NCBI GenBank assembly: GCA_019455285.1
Contig: JACFMS010000009.1
Span: 1-64,000 of the forward strand
Source of the DNA: Sphingomonadales bacterium
Lineage (GTDB): Bacteria; Pseudomonadota; Alphaproteobacteria; Sphingomonadales; Govanellaceae
DNA length: 64,000 nt
Reading direction: 5' to 3'
Made by a program: the position numbers and the translations under genes. This document shows positions 52,740 to 59,184 of the stretch, in pieces; positions within the stretch are counted from its first letter, which is position 1, and each line of letters begins with the position of its first letter. The notes below the pieces were generated by a model. That model ran no database searches, had not been told where the DNA came from, and saw nothing but the letters and a program-made list of their open reading frames with translations.

Positions 52740-54050
52740 TTGGACCCTCTGATACGCGAGCTGGAGCGGCTGCAAACCATTGAAGTGTACGGCCGGGTGG
52801 CCGGGGTGCGCGGCCTGTTAGTCGAAGTCGCCGGGGCGCATCGCAGCTTGGCCGTCGGCAGCCGCGTGGTGGTCGAGGCGCGGGGCGGGCGCTCCGTGCC
52901 GTGCGAGGTGGTCGGCTTCAAGGATGAGCGGGCGCTGGCCATGCCGTTCGCCGCCATTGAAGGCATCGGCATTGGTTGTAAAGTCTTCGTCGCCGATACA
53001 GAGCCGGTGGTATATCCCTCTCCCGCTTGGCTCGGCCGGGTGGTCAATGCTCTTGGCGAACCGGTGGACGGCAAGGGGCCGTTGGAGAACGGCAGCGAGC
53101 CCTATCGCTTGCGCGCCCAGCCGCCGGCGGCCCATGCCCGCCGCCGGGTGGCCGGCAAGATCGACCTCGGGGTGCGAGCCTTGAATGCCTTCGTCACTTG
53201 CTGCAAGGGGCAGCGCATGGGCATCTTCTCCGGGTCCGGGGTCGGCAAGTCGGTGCTGCTGTCCATGCTGGCGCGCTATACCGCGTCCGACGTGGCGGTG
53301 ATCGGGCTGATTGGCGAGCGCGGCCGCGAGGTGCAGGAATTCATCGAGGATGATCTGGGGGCCGATGGCCTGGAGCGCAGCGTGGTGGTGGTGGCCACCT
53401 CCGATGAATCGGCGCTGATGCGGCGTCAGGCGGCGTATTTGACCTTGACCGTCGCCGAATACTTTCGTGACCTGGACCGACAGGTGCTGTGCCTGATGGA
53501 CAGCGTCACCCGCTTCGCCATGGCGCAGCGGGAAATCGGCCTCTCCATGGGCGAACCGCCGGCCAGCAAAGGCTATACCCCCACCGTGTTCGCCGAACTG
53601 CCGAAGCTTCTGGAGCGGGCCGGCCCCGGCGTCGGCGAGGGCGCGATCACCGGCCTGTTTTCGGTGCTGGTGGATGGCGACGATCACAACGAACCCATCG
53701 CCGACGCGGTGCGCGGCATCCTCGACGGCCATATCGTCCTGGAACGGCGGATCGCCGAGCGCGGCCGTTACCCGGCGATCAACGTGCTGCGTTCGGTGTC
53801 GCGGACCATGCCCCATTGCAACAACGATCAGGAGAATGCGCTGGTGGTGGTGGCCCGGCGCCATCTCTCCACCTATAACGACATGGAAGAGATGATTCGG
53901 CTGGGCGCCTACCGCAAGGGCAGCAATGCCGAGGTCGATGAAGCGATCCGGCTCAACCCGGCGCTGGAAGGGTTTCTGGCCCAGGGCAAGAATGACCAGG
54001 CGACGCTGGCCGACGGCTACGCCGCCTTGGCCAAGATTTTAAACGGTTAG
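52740..54050 (+). CDS. fliI: Flagellar type III export ATPase FliI
   Basis: 436 residues. Walker A is [22 protein letters not shown], Walker B is [28 protein letters not shown], and [21 protein letters not shown] and [26 protein letters not shown] are further signatures. It powers entry of flagellar subunits into the export gate. The start is TTG at 52740 with AAGGAG about ten bases upstream, which would limit translation. It diverges from ctrA and is followed by fliJ after 7 bases. Confidence 0.95.
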   Translation: MDPLIRELERLQTIEVYGRVAGVRGLLVEVAGAHRSLAVGSRVVVEARGGRSVPCEVVGFKDERALAMPFAAIEGIGIGCKVFVADTEPVVYPSPAWLGRVVNALGEPVDGKGPLENGSEPYRLRAQPPAAHARRRVAGKIDLGVRALNAFVTCCKGQRMGIFSGSGVGKSVLLSMLARYTASDVAVIGLIGERGREVQEFIEDDLGADGLERSVVVVATSDESALMRRQAAYLTLTVAEYFRDLDRQVLCLMDSVTRFAMAQREIGLSMGEPPASKGYTPTVFAELPKLLERAGPGVGEGAITGLFSVLVDGDDHNEPIADAVRGILDGHIVLERRIAERGRYPAINVLRSVSRTMPHCNNDQENALVVVARRHLSTYNDMEEMIRLGAYRKGSNAEVDEAIRLNPALEGFLAQGKNDQATLADGYAALAKILNG

Positions 54051-54057
54051 CCGCATC

Positions 54058-54468
54058 ATGCGCAGCCTGGCCAGCGTCATTCGCTTGCATCGCTGGAAAG
54101 TGGATGAAAAACGGCGCGAGGTGGCCGATCTGGAGGCCATGGCCGAGGCATTGCGGCAGCGCCTTCTTGATCTGGAGCAGGAGATCGAGCGGGAACGGGA
54201 AGGGGCCGATGCCCAGGTGGTTGGGTTCGCCTATGCCGCCTATGTCCGCGCCGCCATCGCCCGACGGGAGAGATTTCAGCGCTCCATCGCCGAAGCCGAG
54301 ACGGCGGTGGCTGGTAAGCGCGACGAGCTTGCGGAAGCGTTTCGCGAGTTAAAGAAGTTCGAGGTCGCCGAGGCGCGACGTCTGGAGCTGGCGGCTGAGG
54401 AGTCAGCCCGGCGCGAGCGCGCCGCGTCCGACGAAACGGCGCTTAACATTCACCGCCGCCGGGAATAG
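54058..54468 (+). CDS. fliJ: Flagellar export chaperone FliJ
   Basis: 136 residues, almost entirely one antiparallel coiled coil (KVDEKRREVADLEAMAEALRQRLLDLEQEIERERE and AIARRERFQRSIAEAETAVAGKRDELAEAFRELKKFEVAEARRLELAAEESARRE). Low sequence identity is normal for FliJ; the position directly after fliI identifies it. It stimulates the FliI hexamer and binds the export gate. Confidence 0.88.
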   Translation: MRSLASVIRLHRWKVDEKRREVADLEAMAEALRQRLLDLEQEIEREREGADAQVVGFAYAAYVRAAIARRERFQRSIAEAETAVAGKRDELAEAFRELKKFEVAEARRLELAAEESARRERAASDETALNIHRRRE

Positions 54469-54471
54469 TCC

Positions 54472-54813
54472 TCAATCCGTCGGCCATGGCCGGTGGCGGC
54501 CCACGGGGCGCAAGCCGGGAAAGTTGGGGTCAAGCCAGCGCCGCAGCGTGCTGTAGGCGCTATGGAAGGCCTTTTGTCGCACGTCCGCCGCCGGGGCATG
54601 GTCGAGGCTGACGGCGATCTCCCCATCCAGACGGGCAAGGTCTTCCGGGCTGATTCGCGTTTCAAAGGTTCTTTCCGCCCCTTCCGGCAGATCAAAGATG
54701 ACGCTTTTGATCTCGGCCAGCTTGCCCACATTGACCACCCACTCCAGGCCCGTGAACTGATCGAGTCCCTGCTCCAAAGTTCGAATACGGTGTTCCAACT
54801 GTTTTTTGATCAT
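54472..54813 (-). CDS. Conserved-looking protein of unknown function
   Basis: 113 residues, no signal or membrane helix. It starts with a charged helix (MIKKQLEHRIRTLEQGLDQFTGLEWVVNVGKLAEIKSVIFDLPEG) followed by a basic, Trp/Pro-containing end (STLRRWLDPNFPGLRPVG). A purine-rich GAGAGAGAAAAAG precedes the ATG. I do not recognise the family. It converges with fliJ, 3 bases apart, and its start faces the AT-rich gap before the transposase-like gene. Confidence 0.6.
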   Translation of the reverse strand: MIKKQLEHRIRTLEQGLDQFTGLEWVVNVGKLAEIKSVIFDLPEGAERTFETRISPEDLARLDGEIAVSLDHAPAADVRQKAFHSAYSTLRRWLDPNFPGLRPVGRHRPWPTD

Positions 54814-54919
54814 GGCTTTTTCTCTCTCAAATTGCGGCGCCGATTCGCCCCGATTTATGGGCTAAGCGCCGGAAATCCGCAGTTTTTACGCTAAAAAAAC
54901 TACACGCATAGCGAGTATT

Positions 54920-54940
54920 AAATTTGCCTATTGCAAATTT
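54920..54940. promoter_or_regulatory. AT-rich palindrome upstream of the transposase-like gene
   Basis: AAATTTGC-CTATT-GCAAATTT is a perfect inverted repeat with 8-bp arms in a 249-base AT-rich gap. It may be an operator or a protein-binding site for the transposase-like product. No matching copy was seen on the other side of that gene, so it is not an obvious terminal inverted repeat. Confidence 0.4.
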
Positions 54941-55062
54941 TCACATATCAGTTGTTTAATAACAACCATCGCGTGTGTCTAGAGCAATAATACAATTATA
55001 AAGAGATTATAGCGGGTTTGCCGCCATGATGTTTCAACCAGCGGATCCTCAAGGAGGGGAAG

Positions 55063-56088
55063 ATGAATACCGACCGTACTCTACGGCCAAAGCTCGGCCT
55101 GTTGCGTCTCGCCGAGAAGCTTGGCAACGTCACACGCGCCTGCCAGTCACTGGGTTACTCGCGCGACAGCTACTATCGCTTTAGAGCCTTATATGAAAGG
55201 GGAGGGGCGGATGCCTTGCGCAATTTCAGCCGCCGCGGCCCCATGGTCAAGAACCGCGTCACCGAGGATGTGGCGCAGCAGGTTCTTGACCTGACGTACG
55301 CCCACCCGACTTGGGGTCAGCAGCGGATCGCCGATACCTTAAGCCGGGCGGGGATCAGCGTCTCATCGAGCGGCGTGCGCTCGATCTGGCTGCGGGCCGG
55401 GCTGGAGACCTTCGAGAAGCGGGTATTCGCCCTGGTTGCCCGATCTGAGCAGAATGCGCTGTCGCTCAGCGAGGAGCAGCAGGCGGCCATCGACCGGGCG
55501 CGCTCGCAAGGCCGCTTCGCCGCCGGCCGCTATATCTCCGGGCCGGGTAAGATCTGTTTTCAGGATCTGTCGGTGATGGGGGATCACCCCCGCTACGGCT
55601 CGATCTATCAACACACCTTCATCGATTGTTACAGTCAGTTCGCCATCACGCGGCTGGCCGTCGAAGGCGAGGCGTTGTCGCCCATCCAGTTTATGCAAGA
55701 AGATGTCCTGCCGCAGCTTAGCAATAGGGGGATTGTCGTCGATGCGGTCAGAACCGACCGCCGGCTGCCCTTTGCCGATCGCCAACGGCGGGTAGAGTAT
55801 CAGCACTTCCTGGAAGGGGCGAACATTCGCCAGACCTATCGTTTGGGCCGTGGCGGGAAACACGATATTTGCAGTCGTTTCGCCGCTACCATGGCGCGGG
55901 AGGTTTACCAGCCTTTATTCCGTAAGGGTGATTTCACCTTGGAGGATGCGCGTTCGCGCCTGAAAACCTGGATGCGGGCATATAACGAGGAACGGATTGC
56001 GGAAGGGCCCTACTGCTTTGGCAAGACGCCCTTGCAGACCTTAAGCGACGCCTTGGCGCGGCGCATGGAACCTATGCGCCTGAATTGA
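55063..56088 (+). CDS. IS481-like transposase homologue, probably catalytically inactive
   Basis: 341 residues, open throughout. N-terminal helix-turn-helix domains (KLGLLRLAEKLGNVTRACQSLGYSRDSYYRFRALYERGGADAL; VTEDVAQQVLDLTYAHPTWGQQRIADTLSRAGISVSSSGVRSIW) match IS481-type transposases. The integrase core has the first Asp in CFQDLSVMG and the second in VRTDRRLPF, but where active relatives have ...NGICERFHKT the sequence reads KHDICSRFAAT, so the third acidic residue is Ser. The usual TDRGTEYCG is also lost. AGGAGGGGAAG precedes the ATG. A clean gene, good ribosome site and no visible terminal repeats suggest a domesticated DNA-binding protein rather than a live element. Confidence 0.75.
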   Translation: MNTDRTLRPKLGLLRLAEKLGNVTRACQSLGYSRDSYYRFRALYERGGADALRNFSRRGPMVKNRVTEDVAQQVLDLTYAHPTWGQQRIADTLSRAGISVSSSGVRSIWLRAGLETFEKRVFALVARSEQNALSLSEEQQAAIDRARSQGRFAAGRYISGPGKICFQDLSVMGDHPRYGSIYQHTFIDCYSQFAITRLAVEGEALSPIQFMQEDVLPQLSNRGIVVDAVRTDRRLPFADRQRRVEYQHFLEGANIRQTYRLGRGGKHDICSRFAATMAREVYQPLFRKGDFTLEDARSRLKTWMRAYNEERIAEGPYCFGKTPLQTLSDALARRMEPMRLN

Positions 56089-56127
56089 TCGCTCATTCAT
56101 TTTTCCGCAACCAAGAAAGTCGCTATC

Positions 56128-56805
56128 ATGAGTTTATATGATGAAACACAGCGCTGTTCATTGCGCCCCGAGGCGAAAGAAAAAAAACAACAACCTATTT
56201 TCCGCCCCTTGCCGTCCCAGCGATTGCGCGAGCCTGGCATTGCCTTTGACAACCGTCGCGTGGCGCGCGCGCCAGCATCGGCAACCGGCTTGAGTCAGCG
56301 CTTCTGGCATGCCTGGGTCGAGCATCGCGACTATTTGACCCAATTGGCTTTCCGATGGATGTCAGGCAACCGCAGCGATGCCGAGGATGTGGTCAGCCGC
56401 GCCGCCATCAAGGCCCATGACCGCTATTTGCGTGACGCCAACCGCATTCGCAATCTGCGCTCCTGGCTGGCCCGTCTTCTCCACAACATCTGTATGGACG
56501 AACACCGCAAGCGCCAGGTTCGGCATCGCCTGCTGCACCAGTTCCATCCCGAGCAATTGGAATACCTGGCGCTGACGGCCAATGCGCCACGCCCTGAGTT
56601 TGAGCTGGAAAATGGCGAGTCCATGAGCGCCGCCATGGCGGCGATCTTCGAACTGCCGACGCGGTTACGCCACCCCTTTGTGCTACGCTTTGTCTTTCAG
56701 TATTCCAATCAGGAGATCGCGCGGCATCTTGACTTGAGCGAGGTCAATGTCAGAAAGCGCATTCAATTGGGGCGATCCTACGTGCGCCAGCGGCTGATGC
56801 ATTAA
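56128..56805 (+). CDS. ECF-type RNA polymerase sigma factor
   Basis: 225 residues. Region 2 is about 60-135 (FWHAWVEHRDYLTQLAFRWMSGNRSDAEDVVSRAAIKAHDRYLRDANRIRNLRSWLARLLHNICMDEHRKR) and region 4 about 165-222 (AAIFELPTRLRHPFVLRFVFQYSNQEIARHLDLSEVNVRKRIQLGRSYVRQRL). The first 55 residues are an unusual basic extension. No anti-sigma gene is adjacent. It follows the transposase homologue by 39 bases on the same strand and converges with the DUF2589 operon; it could direct that cluster, but this is not shown. Confidence 0.88.
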   Translation: MSLYDETQRCSLRPEAKEKKQQPIFRPLPSQRLREPGIAFDNRRVARAPASATGLSQRFWHAWVEHRDYLTQLAFRWMSGNRSDAEDVVSRAAIKAHDRYLRDANRIRNLRSWLARLLHNICMDEHRKRQVRHRLLHQFHPEQLEYLALTANAPRPEFELENGESMSAAMAAIFELPTRLRHPFVLRFVFQYSNQEIARHLDLSEVNVRKRIQLGRSYVRQRLMH

Positions 56806-56828
56806 AATAGAAGATCACCAGTTAAGAA

Positions 56829-56855
56829 AAGGGCGGTCCCATCGGGGCCGCCCTT
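56829..56855. terminator. Terminator-like hairpin after the sigma factor gene
   Basis: AAGGGCGG (56829-56836) pairs with CCGCCCTT (56848-56855), with an additional CCC/GGG inside the loop. It lies between the convergent sigma factor and DUF2589 genes. The T-run is short on the plus strand; on the minus strand CCCTTTTCTTAAC follows. Confidence 0.65.
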
Positions 56856-56878
56856 GGTCTGTCAGATAGACGCGCCCG

Positions 56879-57577
56879 TCAAGCGCCCGATTCCGGCGCG
56901 GCGTTATCGCCGTCGGTCTGAGAACCGGCGCTGGCTTCTGCCGGCGGATTTTCCGTTACGTTCGAGCCGCCATCGCCCGGCGCAGGCGGCGTTTCTAGCG
57001 GCGCGGGATCATCACTCGGCTTGCGGCGAAGGGGCTGCATCATGTTGGTATAAGTATCGATCACCCGCTGGATCGACTCCGGCGTTTGCAGGGTGCGAAA
57101 CTCAAGGTCGACGTGCACGTGATCGGACGGCCGGCATCTGCCGCCATCCGCGCCGCGCGGCGACAACGATACCGTAAACTGGGCTCGGCTTTCCCCGTCA
57201 GCCGCTGGCTCCTCGCTCTGCGCGCGCAGCAAGGATAACAGCCGAGTGCGTTCCTCCTTGGCGCTTTCCAGTCTGATGGAAAGCTGCACCCGCATGCGCT
57301 CCAGCGCCAGCCCGGTGGGCGCCGCCAGCGACACCAGCGGCACCATGGAGTAATAATTCTCATCCAACTCGACCCGCACCATCTTGGCCTTAAGCGAGCC
57401 ATCGGGTAGACGTTCGAAAAATTCGGACAAGACCCGGATATATTGCTGTGCCACCAATGAATTGGTTTCGGCGGCGGCGTTCTGCAGGCCGCGGGTGATG
57501 CTGACCAGTTGTTGATGTTCCATGGTTTCTCTCTTCCTTCTAAAACGGCGAAAATAACGCCGAATGCGTGAAATCAT
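56879..57577 (-). CDS. DUF2589-like protein with basic N-terminus and acidic tail
   Basis: About 232 residues. Residues about 19-180 resemble DUF2589 (MEHQQLVSITRGLQNAAAETNSLVAQQYIRVLSEFFE...MVRVELDENYYSMVPLVSLAAPTGLALERMRVQLSIRLESA; later HVHVDLEFRTLQTPESIQRVIDTYTNMMQP). An 18-residue, strongly basic start (ISRIRRYFRRFRRKRE) could bind membrane or nucleic acid, and a Pro/Glu/Asp-rich disordered tail ends it. ATG 57577 has GGGAG upstream; ATG 57523 with GGAAGAG is an alternative without the basic part. It is the third gene of the muramidase-DUF2589-DUF2589 run. Confidence 0.65.
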   Translation of the reverse strand: MISRIRRYFRRFRRKRETMEHQQLVSITRGLQNAAAETNSLVAQQYIRVLSEFFERLPDGSLKAKMVRVELDENYYSMVPLVSLAAPTGLALERMRVQLSIRLESAKEERTRLLSLLRAQSEEPAADGESRAQFTVSLSPRGADGGRCRPSDHVHVDLEFRTLQTPESIQRVIDTYTNMMQPLRRKPSDDPAPLETPPAPGDGGSNVTENPPAEASAGSQTDGDNAAPESGA

Positions 57578-57675
57578 GGGGATTTCTCCCATTCCCGGTT
57601 TTCAATGCGAACGACGGGGAGCGCTTGAGACGCTCCCCGCCAATCCTTCAGCAGACGTTGTGTAACTGCTGTTAG

Positions 57676-58338
57676 TTACTTGGGCTTTTGGTTGGCGAGC
57701 GCGCCCTGTTCTTCCTTCGGCGACTTGACGCGGGTGTCGACGGGAAGCACATCCTTCGACTTTAATTCCTTGTTCGCGGGCAGGGTGACGGGCTTGGTGG
57801 CGGCATCAGTGAGAAAATCGATGACCCGCAACAACGCTTCCGGCGCCGGTTGACGCTTCAACTGAGTGTTGAAGGTGTATTTGGCGCGGGTATCGGTCTT
57901 GCGGGTCTGCTCCGACTTATGACTAACGCGGCCGGTGATTTTCGCCGAAATCGGCCCCCAGCCGACGCTGGCTTCCAATTCCGCCCCCGCTTCGGTTGAC
58001 GATGACTCGGCTTCCGAAGCCGTGACTTCCAGCTCAAATGCGACAGATCCGGATTCAATGCAAATGTTGGGATGTTCGATGGCCGCCATCAGCGGCACCG
58101 ACATGGTGCGTTGCAGAATGCCTTGGTAGTTGCCTTCCTGATCGACCACCGTTTCCTGGTAATCGAACGTCAATTGCACCGCCTTGCCGTCGCGGATACA
58201 GACTGTCTGTAAAAAATCGGCGTAGCTCTTGCTCGCCTGAACTTGGGCCGACACCATCGCCGTCAACGGTCCCGCGATCATCTTGTCGATGGGCAGGGCG
58301 TTGATGACGGAGCCGGTGAAGTTTGGATCCAGTGCCAT
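57676..58338 (-). CDS. DUF2589 domain protein
   Basis: 220 residues. Typical DUF2589 features: LPIDKMIAGPLTAMVSAQVQASKSYADFLQTVCI, a paired beta region (AVQLTFDYQETVVDQEGNYQGILQRTMSVPLMAAIEHPNICIESGSVAFELEV), a Ser/Glu/Ala-rich middle and the C-terminal YTFNTQLKRQPAPEALLRVIDFLTDAA. The family has no established function. GGAG lies 8 bases before the ATG. It sits 82 bases after the muramidase gene on the same strand and is followed by the second DUF2589-like gene. Confidence 0.8.
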   Translation of the reverse strand: MALDPNFTGSVINALPIDKMIAGPLTAMVSAQVQASKSYADFLQTVCIRDGKAVQLTFDYQETVVDQEGNYQGILQRTMSVPLMAAIEHPNICIESGSVAFELEVTASEAESSSTEAGAELEASVGWGPISAKITGRVSHKSEQTRKTDTRAKYTFNTQLKRQPAPEALLRVIDFLTDAATKPVTLPANKELKSKDVLPVDTRVKSPKEEQGALANQKPK

Positions 58339-58420
58339 CGCTTAGCTCCTCATCAGAAGAATATAAAGTTACGGCCCTGCGGGGCCGCGCCGGGCGTGGC
58401 GCATTGACATGCGCCACGCT

Positions 58421-59020
58421 TCAATCGGACGCGCGAGAGACAAACTGTGTGACGTTATCCCCCCTTGAGGTGGTATCGAGGACTTGGCGCAGCAGTTTTG
58501 CTTCTTTGCGGCGGCGGGTCGGATAGCGGTCGCCGAAGTTTTCCAATTCATTGACGCAGGCTTGCCAATCACCCTGGCAAGCCAGTTCCCAGAATTTCGG
58601 CGTGCGAAGGGCAAGGTTGGGACCATACTGGTAAGCGAGCGATGCCAGCGCCGTCTGGGCTTCGCCCGGCAGTTGATAGAAGGCATCCTTACCGACCGTT
58701 TTATCGTAAGCCTTCCGTAGTTGATCAAAGATGGGACCGCACGCAGCGGTTTCGATCTGGGTGGCTTCGTCTTCCGTGATCTCCAGCGGCAGTTCGCGCA
58801 ACAGGTTGGCCGCGTCCTGTCCTTTGCGTCCAAGGTAGGGGGCAAGTTTGACTTTAAGCTTGTCGGCAATGGGCCAATTGGTGATCTCTTCGAGCGTCCG
58901 CGCTCCCAGATCCACCCCGGTGGCGATGGTAACGCCGCTGTTGCTGGTGCTTAGAGCCGGAACATAACCTTTCAGCTGCAACCCCCCTTCAAGCTCGGCG
59001 ATGAATTTCCAGTTGATCAT
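58421..59020 (-). CDS. Pesticin-like muramidase (T4-lysozyme fold)
   Basis: 199 residues without a signal peptide. The N-terminus has candidate catalytic Glu9/Glu11 (FIAELEGGLQLKGYVP) and Thr31/Thr34 with Asp37 in SGVTIATGVDLG, as in the C-terminal domain of pesticin. LAPYLGRKGQDAANLL, LPGEAQTALASLAYQYGPNL and FWELACQGDWQACVNELENFGDRYPTRRRKEAKLL are further family matches. It should cleave peptidoglycan, so it needs export or release to act. It is the first gene of the DUF2589 run and diverges from the patatin gene. Confidence 0.83.
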   Translation of the reverse strand: MINWKFIAELEGGLQLKGYVPALSTSNSGVTIATGVDLGARTLEEITNWPIADKLKVKLAPYLGRKGQDAANLLRELPLEITEDEATQIETAACGPIFDQLRKAYDKTVGKDAFYQLPGEAQTALASLAYQYGPNLALRTPKFWELACQGDWQACVNELENFGDRYPTRRRKEAKLLRQVLDTTSRGDNVTQFVSRASD

Positions 59021-59184
59021 GGACGTTCTTTCCTCCTCGGGCGAGGAGAGGTCGCCCTCTCCTTCGCGCATCGTCCCATGACGGTCAGGGACGAAATTCG
59101 TGACGGCCCCTCTGCGGACATCACGCCGCGCCATGGTTGTTCGTCAGATGCTCGGGCATGCCGCCTGAGGACACGAGAAAACAG

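Noticed and set aside
55063..56088. Active insertion sequence
   Set aside because: No terminal inverted repeats or target duplication were seen and the third catalytic residue is missing, so it is called as a gene, not a mobile element.
59021..59184. Hairpin-like GC-rich stretch (CTCCTCGGGCGAGGAG) between muramidase and patatin genes
   Set aside because: It lies in a divergent promoter region and lacks a T-run, so a terminator is unlikely; no function can be supported.
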